From the NCBI GenBank assembly GCA_024104275.1, contig JAGGHK010000006.1:1-64000 (forward strand): a DNA stretch of 64,000 nt. The letters run 5' to 3'. This DNA is from Bifidobacterium sp. (GTDB lineage Bacteria; Actinomycetota; Actinomycetes; Actinomycetales; Bifidobacteriaceae). Below the pieces are notes generated by a model. That model was given only the letters and a program-made list of their open reading frames with translations. It did no database searches and was not told the DNA's origin. Both the position numbers and the translations under genes were made by a program. Below are positions 57,285 to 64,000 of the stretch, piece after piece (positions within the stretch are counted from its first letter, which is position 1; every line of letters begins with the position of its first letter).

Positions 57285-57962
57285 ATGCGCGTCATCTACA
57301 ACGAAGAACTCAAAGCGGTCGCCGACGATATAGAGAGCATGGCCAACGGGGTTTGCGCTGCGATTCACGGGGCAGGAAAAGCACTGATGGACAAAGACAT
57401 GGACGCAGCCAAATCCGTAATCGACGGCGACGCGGCCATCGACGCGCTGGAGAAACAGATTATCGACCAGTGCGTGAAATTACTGGCCCAGCAAAGCCCT
57501 GTGGCCACGGATCTGCGGGTGGTCGTCGCCACGTTGCGTTTGGCCTCCACCATCGAGCGTATGGGCGATTTGGCACAGCACATCGCGCAAACGGCTCATC
57601 GAGCCTACCCTGATTCGGCGTTGCCAGACGATGAGAAAACCCGTCATATCTTCGAGAGCATGCGCGAATTTCTTGACATCACCGCGGACAGATTGCCGGA
57701 AATGCTCGCCGACCGCGACACGACTCTGGCGCAGCAGGTCATCGCCGACGACAACAAACTCGACGAGCTTCATCAAGAATCCTTCGAACTCGTGCTCGAC
57801 GACTCATGGAAGGGCACAAAGCAACAGCTTATCGACGTGGTACTGACCGCTCGCTTCATGGAGCGTCTCGGCGACCATGCCGTCTCCACGGCCCGCCAGG
57901 TGGTCTATATCGTCTCCGGATTCGACCCGAGCAAGGAGCCCCGCGACCTCGACGAGGACTGA
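57285..57962 (+). CDS. phoU: Phosphate signalling complex protein PhoU
   Basis: This 225-residue all-helical protein has two PhoU repeats. The first metal-binding motif is DLRVVVATLRLASTIERMGDLA (about 79-100), the second is LIDVVLTARFMERLGDHAV. It links the Pst transporter to the PhoR-type sensor. No pst genes are in view. ATG follows GAAAGAAG. A long intergenic repeat region follows it. Confidence 0.93.
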   Translation: MRVIYNEELKAVADDIESMANGVCAAIHGAGKALMDKDMDAAKSVIDGDAAIDALEKQIIDQCVKLLAQQSPVATDLRVVVATLRLASTIERMGDLAQHIAQTAHRAYPDSALPDDEKTRHIFESMREFLDITADRLPEMLADRDTTLAQQVIADDNKLDELHQESFELVLDDSWKGTKQQLIDVVLTARFMERLGDHAVSTARQVVYIVSGFDPSKEPRDLDED

Positions 57963-58022
57963 AATTCGTTCGATTAGGATTTCTGTGCACGTAACCGCAA
58001 CTCTGGCATAGATCCCCATTAG

Positions 58023-58235
58023 TGCCTCTAACAGGTCAATCGTGCCCCTCGACGTATGTTTTAGCGGTAAAAAACAAACGGAAAGAGGCAGGAGTGACCT
58101 GTTAGGGGCACGACCAGACGGCTAGAGGGCAGGACTGGCCTGTTACCTGTTAAAAGACAGGACTGACCGGTTAGCAGGGCTGACCTGTTTGCACGACCGA
58201 CCGGTTAAAGGCACGACTGACCTGTTAGAGGCAGC
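58023..58235. repeat. Degenerate direct-repeat array (GACCTGTTA family)
   Basis: The unit is close to GGCACGACTGACCTGTTAGAG. GACC(T/G)GTT(A/T) cores occur at 58096, 58165, 58182, 58199 and 58219, with the variant GGCCTGTTA at 58137; the spacing is 17-41 nt. The first copy (58023-58049) is inverted. No ORF spans them, no CRISPR spacing, and there are no cas genes. It lies in the 362-nt gap between phoU and gpmA. Function unknown. Confidence 0.75.
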
Positions 58236-58274
58236 AATAACGGACGATGGAGGGGCGTCTTGCCTTTGACAGCA

Positions 58275-58310
58275 AAAGGGCGGTTCATGACATCGCATGA
58301 ACCGCCCTTT
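58275..58310 (-). terminator. Terminator of gpmA
   Basis: AAAGGGCGGTTCATG / CATGAACCGCCCTTT arms around six nt end just past the gpmA stop at 58325. Confidence 0.9.
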
Positions 58311-58324
58311 GAAAAGTCAGTGAC

Positions 58325-59071
58325 TTACTTCTTGGCCTGGCCTTGGGCAGCCACGGCAGCAGCGCCGGCGGCGGCGGCTTCGGGGTCGAGATACTCGCCA
58401 CGAGGCTTGATCGGTTTCATGTTCTCGTCGAGCTCGTAAACCAGCGGAATGGCCGTCGGAATGTTGACCTTGGAGATTTCCTCTTCGCTCAAGCCGTCAA
58501 GCATCTTGACGATGGCGCGCAGGGAGTTGCCGTGCGCGGCGATCAGGACGGTCTTGCCGCTCTTCAACTCAGGGACGATCTCGGATTCCCAGTACGGGGT
58601 GACGCGGGTGACGACGTTGGCCAAGGCCTCGGTCTCGGGGACCGGATCGCCGGCGTAACGCGGGTCGCTGTTCTGCGAGAACTTGTCGCTCGGATCGATT
58701 TCCGGCGGCGGGGTGCCATAGGAACGACGCCAGATCATGAACTTCTCGTCGCCGTACCTCTCGCGGATCTCGGACTTGTTCTTGCCTTGCAGGGCGCCGT
58801 AATGACGCTCGTTAAGCCTCCAGCTGCGCTTGACCGGAATCCAGAGGCGATCGGCCTCATCCAGTGCGTAGTTGGCGGTGTTGATCGCGCGACGCAGCAA
58901 CGAAGTGAAGACGATGTCGGGAAGGACGTTCTTCTCCTTGAGGAGCTGGCCACCGTGCTTGGCTTCCTCGACACCCTGCTCGGTGAGCGGGACATCGACC
59001 CAGCCGGTGAATTGGTTTGTTTTATTCCATGCGCTCTGGCCGTGCCGGAGCAATACTAATCTATAAGGCAT
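58325..59071 (-). CDS. gpmA: 2,3-bisphosphoglycerate-dependent phosphoglycerate mutase
   Basis: This 248-residue glycolytic enzyme interconverts 3- and 2-phosphoglycerate. [12 protein letters not shown] carries the phospho-His (about His10), [32 protein letters not shown] and the second catalytic His in [11 protein letters not shown] are present. The C-terminal Ala/Gly-rich tail is longer than usual. The codon bias is strong, as for a highly expressed gene. No good ribosome binding site precedes the ATG, so it may be leaderless. Confidence 0.95.
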   Translation of the reverse strand: MPYRLVLLRHGQSAWNKTNQFTGWVDVPLTEQGVEEAKHGGQLLKEKNVLPDIVFTSLLRRAINTANYALDEADRLWIPVKRSWRLNERHYGALQGKNKSEIRERYGDEKFMIWRRSYGTPPPEIDPSDKFSQNSDPRYAGDPVPETEALANVVTRVTPYWESEIVPELKSGKTVLIAAHGNSLRAIVKMLDGLSEEEISKVNIPTAIPLVYELDENMKPIKPRGEYLDPEAAAAGAAAVAAQGQAKK

Positions 59072-59198
59072 AGTTCAATGGTAGGCGATGAATGGGACGG
59101 TATGGCGGCAAAATTGTGAACGTTAACAGTACTGTCCGCCACGCACGCTCAAATCCCCTATGAACCTATTGCCACACCAAAGCCACACCAATGGCCCA

Positions 59199-60236
59199 TT
59201 AGAGCGTCAGAGCGATCTCCACGACGATGAAGACGATCGAGAAGAGCAAGACCGTCATGCTCGCCATCGGCAGGGCCTTGACGAAGTTGCCGCCGTTGAT
59301 GCTTTTGACAAGACCCGTTGCCGCCTTGATGCAGACCAGCGCGACGAGAATCGCAATAACCGCCCAGATAAGGCCGGCCACGCTGAAGTGACGGAACAAC
59401 ATCACCAAAGGAACGAAAGCGCCGACAACCGTGACGACCAGCGGAACCAGATAGGTGACGAACAGCACGGTCTGGGCGTTCTTCTGTCCGAGGCGCACAC
59501 CGAGGGTCATCTTGCCGCTGATTTTGTCTTCATCGACATCACGGAGGTTGTTGACCATCAGGATGGCGCAGGAGAAGAGACCGCAGAGCACCGCGCCCAG
59601 GATACCTTCGGCGTTGACACGGCCGGTGAGCACGTATTGAGTGCCGAGCACCGCCACCAAGCCGAAGAAGATGAAGACGCCGACTTCTCCGAAACCGGCG
59701 TAGCCGTAAGGATGCTTGCCGCCGACATAGAACCAGCCTGCAAGCAGGCAGACGATGCCAAGCGCAATAAGCCACCAGTGGCCGGTGATGATAGTGAGGG
59801 CGAGACCTGCGACGCAGGCGATGAAGGCGTTGACACCGGCGGCGGCGAGCACCTGACCCGGCTTGACACGTCCGGAAACGGTCAAACGCTGCGGTTTGGC
59901 GGTCTTGATTTCCGCGTCACCTCGGCCTTCATCGGTGCCGCGGATGCCATCCGAATAGTCATTGGCGAAATTGGCGGCGATCTGGATGAACAGCGCTACC
60001 ACCACGCAGAGCAGCGCAAGCAAAGCGAACTTTCCCCATGGCATGCTGGCTGCTGGGGCGCTCAAGCCGCTGGGCTCAGCCACACAAGTTTGAAGTTCTT
60101 TTGAGGCGGAAGCGCAACCTGCCGGTTGCAGTTTCAAAAGACGATATCCTGCAGCGACACCGACCAATACAGATGCAATGGATGCCGGTAACGTTTTCGG
60201 ACGCAGCCCGTTGACCCACAAATCCAAGTTCTTCAA
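59199..60236 (-). CDS. menA: 1,4-dihydroxy-2-naphthoate polyprenyltransferase (MenA, UbiA family)
   Basis: This 345-residue membrane enzyme attaches a polyprenyl chain to DHNA. It has eight to nine hydrophobic helices. The two Asp-rich loops are ANFANDYSDGIRGTD (about 85-99) and NNLRDVDEDKISGKMTLGVRLG (about 228-249), in which the DxxxD pairs bind Mg2+-diphosphate. A 40-residue insertion with three Cys follows the first helix (about 38-75), not typical. No other men gene lies nearby. Start TTG 60236 behind GGGA. It probably uses the product of the polyprenyl synthase at 36376. Confidence 0.92.
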   Translation of the reverse strand: MKNLDLWVNGLRPKTLPASIASVLVGVAAGYRLLKLQPAGCASASKELQTCVAEPSGLSAPAASMPWGKFALLALLCVVVALFIQIAANFANDYSDGIRGTDEGRGDAEIKTAKPQRLTVSGRVKPGQVLAAAGVNAFIACVAGLALTIITGHWWLIALGIVCLLAGWFYVGGKHPYGYAGFGEVGVFIFFGLVAVLGTQYVLTGRVNAEGILGAVLCGLFSCAILMVNNLRDVDEDKISGKMTLGVRLGQKNAQTVLFVTYLVPLVVTVVGAFVPLVMLFRHFSVAGLIWAVIAILVALVCIKAATGLVKSINGGNFVKALPMASMTVLLFSIVFIVVEIALTL

Positions 60237-60412
60237 CGCGATCCCAACTTCCTTAAAGGCGTATCGACGCTATTTTGCGACCGTACACTACTTAAACCAG
60301 TAGAAACTATAGCAGGTTTGACCAAACCAGACTTTATACAAAAGTTGCTGTCCTATTAGAAGGCCAGCAACTGGTTCACATCAATCGATGCATCAAGCAG
60401 ACAGCATCAACA

Positions 60413-60447
60413 GTGCTTTGCTTGACAATCTTTATCAAGCAAAGCAC
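60413..60447 (-). terminator. Hairpin downstream of lysS
   Basis: GTGCTTTGCTTG / CAAGCAAAGCAC are exact 12-nt arms with an 11-nt loop, about 75 nt past the lysS stop. No T run follows. Confidence 0.6.
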
Positions 60448-60522
60448 CTTCGAAAATGAACCGAAAGCACAACACAGATGACGACAAAAGAATGACGGGA
60501 ACATTTCCCGTCTTCTTAGCGA

Positions 60523-62187
60523 CTAGTTCAGCGGCTTCACCAGCGGGAAGGTGATGGTCTCGCGGATGGTCGCGCCCGTGAGGGCAATGAGCAGACGGTC
60601 GATGCCCATGCCCATGCCTCCGGCCGGCGGCATGCCGACGCCCAGCGCCTCGAGGAAGTCCTCGTCGATGTCCATCGCCTCGACGTCGCCCGCGAGCGCG
60701 TCCTTGGCCTGGTCGACCAGGCGCTGACGCTGCACCACTGGGTCGTTGAGTTCGGAATAGCCGGTCGCCAGCTCGAAGCCGCGCACGTAGAGATCCCACT
60801 TCTCCACGACGCCCTTCTTGCTGCGGTGGGCCTTGACCAGCGGGCTGGTCTCGACCGGGAAGTCGCGCACGAAAGTCGGAACCTCGGCGCCCAGGCCGGC
60901 CTCGTAGAAGTGCTCCCAAAGGTGCTCGACCAGCTTGCCGTGATTCTCGACCTCGTCACGCTCCACGCCGAGCTTGTCGGCGATGGCGCCCAAGTGCTCC
61001 ACGGACGTTTCCGGCGTGATCTCCTCGCCGAGCGATTCGGAAAGCGACTCGTACATGGAAATCTGCTTCCATTCGCCGCCGAAGTCGTATTCGCTGCCGT
61101 CGAGCAGCGTCACCTTGGCGGAGCCGAACGCGTCGATGGCCGAGCGCTGGATGAGCTTTTTGGTCAACGCGGCGATGGTGTCGTAGTTGCCATAGGCCTG
61201 ATAAGCCTCGAGCATCGTGAACTCCGGGGCGTGCGTGCCGTCGACGCCCTCGTTGCGGAAGTCGCGGTTGATCTCGAAGACGCGCTCAATGCCACCGACC
61301 AGGCAGCGCTTGAGGAACAGTTCCGGGGCGATGCGCAGGTAGAGATCGATATCGAAGGCGTTCATATGAGTGATGAACGGACGTGCCGCCGCTCCCCCGT
61401 GCACCGTCTGCAGCATCGGGGTCTCGACCTCGAGGAAGTCGTCTTTGGCAAACGTATTACGAAGCGAACTGACGACCTTGGAACGCTTACGAACCATGTC
61501 ACGAATCTTCTCATCGGCGATCATGCCGATATACGGCTTGCGGGTGCGGGTGTCTTCCGTGAGCTCCTTGTGCAAAGCGGGCAGCGGCTGCAACGCCTTG
61601 GCGGCGATCTTCCACTCGCTGGCGAAAACGGAAAGCTCACCGGTCTTGGAGGCGATCACGCGTCCCTTCAAATAAAGGTGGTCGCCGAGATCGACAAACT
61701 GCTTGAACGCTTTGAGCGAATCCGCGCCGATCTCCTTCTTGGAGATCATGCCCTGGATCTTGGTGCCGTCACCTGCGGCAAGCTGCACAAAACACAGGCC
61801 GCCGCCGTTGCGCAGGAAAAGCACACGTCCGGCGATGGAGACGACATCCTGCGTCTCTTCACCCGCGTTGAGCTTGCCATCATATTTGGCGCGAACCTGC
61901 GGAATCGTGTCGTTGACCTCGACCACGACCGGGTAAGGCGCGACGCCGTCTTTGAGCATCTGGGCACGCTTGGCCACGCGCATCTGCACCTGCTCGGGCT
62001 GACCTTCCGGGCCGAATTCCTTGTTGGTCGGGTCGATGGACTCGTCGAACGACTTGCCTTCATTGATATTGGCCGCGATGGCCTCGTCCTGCTTAAGGCG
62101 CAATTCCGCACGCTCGACAGTGGACATTACCGGGGTCTGCGCCTCTTCTTCATTCCGGTTTTCGCCGGTTTCATTTGTTTCGTTCAT
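60523..62187 (-). CDS. lysS: Lysyl-tRNA synthetase, class II
   Basis: This 554-residue enzyme charges tRNA-Lys. An OB-fold anticodon domain (about 80-190, VVSIAGRVLFLRNGGGLCF) precedes the class II core: motif 1 around DFLEVETPML, motif 2 FEINRDFRNEGVDGTHAPEFTMLE, motif 3 GMGMGIDRL at the end. The first 60 residues are acidic and disordered. ATG 62187 has AGGA only two nt away; an upstream frame at 62280 lacks family similarity. Strong codon bias. Confidence 0.95.
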   Translation of the reverse strand: MNETNETGENRNEEEAQTPVMSTVERAELRLKQDEAIAANINEGKSFDESIDPTNKEFGPEGQPEQVQMRVAKRAQMLKDGVAPYPVVVEVNDTIPQVRAKYDGKLNAGEETQDVVSIAGRVLFLRNGGGLCFVQLAAGDGTKIQGMISKKEIGADSLKAFKQFVDLGDHLYLKGRVIASKTGELSVFASEWKIAAKALQPLPALHKELTEDTRTRKPYIGMIADEKIRDMVRKRSKVVSSLRNTFAKDDFLEVETPMLQTVHGGAAARPFITHMNAFDIDLYLRIAPELFLKRCLVGGIERVFEINRDFRNEGVDGTHAPEFTMLEAYQAYGNYDTIAALTKKLIQRSAIDAFGSAKVTLLDGSEYDFGGEWKQISMYESLSESLGEEITPETSVEHLGAIADKLGVERDEVENHGKLVEHLWEHFYEAGLGAEVPTFVRDFPVETSPLVKAHRSKKGVVEKWDLYVRGFELATGYSELNDPVVQRQRLVDQAKDALAGDVEAMDIDEDFLEALGVGMPPAGGMGMGIDRLLIALTGATIRETITFPLVKPLN

Positions 62188-62282
62188 AATCCTCGAGTGT
62201 ACCGAGCAGCCGATACACGCTATGATTTTGCGGTTCAATGACCAATAAACATGTAGGTAAATATGCATGCCGACACGCATAC

Positions 62283-62311
62283 TGGACTCGTCCGCGGGGT
62301 CGTTGTATCAT
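62283..62311 (+). promoter_or_regulatory. Promoter of tRNA-Pro
   Basis: TGGACT (62283-62288) and TATCAT (62306-62311) are 17 nt apart and place the start about 10 nt before the tRNA. Confidence 0.45.
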
Positions 62312-62327
62312 GATTGCTGTTGTTCAT

Positions 62328-62404
<77 letters not shown>

Positions 62405-62408
62405 ACTA

Positions 62409-62436
62409 GAAACCCCTTGTTTTGCAAGGGGTTTCG
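62409..62436 (+). terminator. Terminator after tRNA-Pro
   Basis: AAACCCCTTG / CAAGGGGTTT stem with a short loop and T residues at the end. Confidence 0.85.
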
Positions 62437-62607
62437 TCATGTCTAAGACGTAGCGGATACGTCGTTTCACCTCATTATTATGGCATTAACGAGAAGAGGA
62501 CTCCCGACCATTATCCGTGTCTGGTTTGCCAGGTCTGTATCTATAAGACGTTACTGCTATAACGCGGCACCACGGAAAATTACGGAGTCGATTCGCAAGG
62601 AGTCAAG

Positions 62608-63795
62608 TTGAAGAAAAGCCTGCTCGCACTAGCCTGCGGTGCGTTCACATACGGGGCCTCGGAATTCGTGATGATGGGCATCCTGCCCCAAGCGGCACGG
62701 GACATGCACGTCAGCATCCCCACGGCCGGCAATTTCATTTCGGCCTATGCCATCGGCGTGTGCATCGGCACGTTGATGCTTATTTTCGGCCGTAAAATGG
62801 GACCGAAAAAGCTTATCCTCATCTTCATGTCCATCGCCTTTATCGGCGACCTGTTCAGCTCGTTCGCCCCGAACGCCACGCTGCTCGTCATCGGTCGCTT
62901 CATCTCCGGGCTCCCGCATGGCGCATTCTTCGGCACCTCAGCCCTCGTAGCCAAAACGCTGGCCGACCCCGGAAAGGAAGCCAAAGCGGTCAGCCTCACC
63001 ATCACCGGCCAGACAGTCGCCAATATGCTTGGCGTGCCGGCCGGGACGTTCATCGCGGAGTATGTTTCCTGGCGTCTGGCATTCCTTATCCTTGCCGGCG
63101 TCGCAGCCCTGACCGTCGTACTGGTGGCGGTGTGGGTGCCGCATATCGAACCGGTCAAGGACACCGGCATCCTCGGCCAGTTCAAATTCCTGAGAAAGCC
63201 GGGGCCCTGGGTTATTCTGCTCGCGGTGTTCACCGGCAACACCGGCATCTTCAGTTGGTGGAGCTACGTTTCCCCATGGCTGCAGAAAGTCGGCGGCTAC
63301 GCTTCCGGCACCGTCCCGTTCTTGATGATGCTTGCCGGTTTCGCAATGGTGATCGGCGGGCTGGCCGGCGGACATTTGACCGACCGTTGGCGCAGTGCGG
63401 GAACGGCAGGACTTGGCCAGTGCTTGAGCGTCATCGGCATGGTTCTGGTCTTCTTCGTACCCGGCAACAAAATCGACACGGCTATCTTCACGTTCGTCAT
63501 TGCTTTCGCCATGTTCTTCGTCTCCACCCCGCAACAGCTGCTGATGGCCGAAGCCGGTGAAGGCGGCGGCGAACTGATCGGCGGTGCCGCAGTGCAGGTC
63601 GCGTTCAATTTCGGCAATGCGGTCGGTTCCATGGTCGGCGGCGGCATGCTCACCATGTCGCATATGAACTATCATTTCATCGCTCTGGGTGGCGTCCCCT
63701 TCGCCTTGGCAGCCACCACCCTGCTCGCCGTCTATTCATTGCATTACGAAACCGATACCGACGCCTACGAACGCTTGCAGCCTATTGACGTGTGA
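62608..63795 (+). CDS. MFS transporter, DHA1/AraJ-like efflux family
   Basis: This 395-residue protein has 12 predicted membrane helices. ACGAFTYGASEFVMMGILP opens helix 1, and the helix 2-3 loop carries the family motif FGRKMGPKKL. IGRFISGLPHGAFFG and GVPAGTFIAEYVSWRLAF are typical of the sugar/drug-efflux AraJ-like group. The substrate is unknown. TTG start with AAGGAG six nt upstream. It lies 200 bp after tRNA-Pro, as a single gene. Confidence 0.88.
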   Translation: MKKSLLALACGAFTYGASEFVMMGILPQAARDMHVSIPTAGNFISAYAIGVCIGTLMLIFGRKMGPKKLILIFMSIAFIGDLFSSFAPNATLLVIGRFISGLPHGAFFGTSALVAKTLADPGKEAKAVSLTITGQTVANMLGVPAGTFIAEYVSWRLAFLILAGVAALTVVLVAVWVPHIEPVKDTGILGQFKFLRKPGPWVILLAVFTGNTGIFSWWSYVSPWLQKVGGYASGTVPFLMMLAGFAMVIGGLAGGHLTDRWRSAGTAGLGQCLSVIGMVLVFFVPGNKIDTAIFTFVIAFAMFFVSTPQQLLMAEAGEGGGELIGGAAVQVAFNFGNAVGSMVGGGMLTMSHMNYHFIALGGVPFALAATTLLAVYSLHYETDTDAYERLQPIDV

Positions 63796-63890
63796 GAAAC
63801 CCGTAGTCTGGATTCGTCCGCGGGAAAGCGCTTAGGCATAGTCGGATACCGTTGCTTCATATGACGGATTCGCAACCTACATTTCAGAAA

Positions 63891-64000
63891 TCAACGCTTG
63901 GAATCAGCTGAATCGGCTCCGGTCGATGTGTGGGATTCGCGGCCTGAGCATAGGAAGCCGATCACCATGGGGGTAATCAGCACCAGCTGAAAAACGAACC
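63891..64000 (-). CDS. C-terminal end of a membrane protein (partial)
   Basis: About 36 codons are visible before the stop at 63891. The visible end reads FVFQLVLITPMVIGFL, a hydrophobic segment, then a Ser/Asp-rich tail (SGRESHTSTGADSADSKR). The rest lies beyond the right edge. The family cannot be determined; a transporter or permease is likely. Confidence 0.6.
   Translation of the reverse strand, partial: FVFQLVLITPMVIGFLCSGRESHTSTGADSADSKR

Noticed and set aside
58023-58235. CRISPR array
   Set aside because: Repeats are degenerate, spacings range from 17 to 41 nt, one copy is inverted, and there are no cas genes in the window.
60826-62241. A 471-codon plus-strand frame opposite lysS
   Set aside because: It lies entirely inside the class II lysyl-tRNA synthetase, whose motifs are all present.
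63796-63890. Small gene or terminator between the MFS gene and the right-edge gene
   Set aside because: No convincing stem, ribosome binding site or open frame was found in these 95 nt.

Overview
The window is chromosomal DNA from a high-GC Gram-positive bacterium that looks like a Bifidobacterium. The evidence is the actinobacterial gene order dacB-tilS-hpt-ftsH-(folate genes)-DUF3180, the DUF3180, DUF4190 and DUF2530-like small membrane proteins, an MsrA-MsrB fusion, and frequent TTG/GTG starts behind strong AGGAG ribosome binding sites. A complete ndh-cydABDC block, a prenyl diphosphate synthase and MenA are unusual for this mainly fermentative genus. They point to the insect-gut branch, since B. 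asteroides is known to carry cytochrome bd and to respire. The species assignment is inference; no rRNA is present.

Layout. 1-7407 is an accessory block with lower GC: a type I restriction-modification operon (hsdR-hsdM-hsdS, hsdS cut by the left edge), a GIY-YIG/DUF4357 protein and a lone excisionase-type HTH regulator. 7428-14284 holds a SWIM/SNF2 helicase, msrAB and a DinJ-type antitoxin paired with a PIN toxin. 14334-24166 holds a short UvrA paralogue, a DEAD-box RNA helicase with an RG-rich tail, an unassigned barrel-like protein, ettA, tesB and DUF3180. 23639-30550 is a tightly overlapping operon dacB-tilS-hpt-ftsH-(degenerate FolB/FolK)-DUF3180. 30594-34346 carries two family-2 glycosyltransferases and an AI-2E/PerM permease. 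34442-37347 holds a diacetyl/acetoin reductase, an MgtC-like protein and a polyprenyl synthase.

37523-45401 is the respiratory block, all on the minus strand: type II NADH dehydrogenase, cytochrome bd subunits I and II, and the CydDC exporter. A near-consensus Rex operator and a cre/LacI-like palindrome lie upstream. menA at 59199-60236 probably works with the prenyl synthase at 36376 to make a menaquinone-type carrier, so most of a short NADH-to-quinone-to-O2 chain is in the window. Neither heme synthesis nor DHNA synthesis is visible.

45707-64000 is mainly housekeeping: tRNA-Glu, trmB, tRNA-Asp, tRNA-Phe, a low-molecular-weight phosphatase, folA, thyA, OsmC and UspA proteins, two secreted peptidoglycan hydrolases (NlpC/P60 and CHAP), manA, phoU, gpmA, menA, lysS, tRNA-Pro and an MFS transporter. 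The edge of a membrane protein lies at the right end. Several intergenic regions hold unexplained repeats: a nested inverted repeat at 50691-50797, a degenerate direct-repeat array at 58023-58235 and paired hairpin repeats at 17051-17200. No insertion sequence, prophage, CRISPR array or replication origin was recognised.
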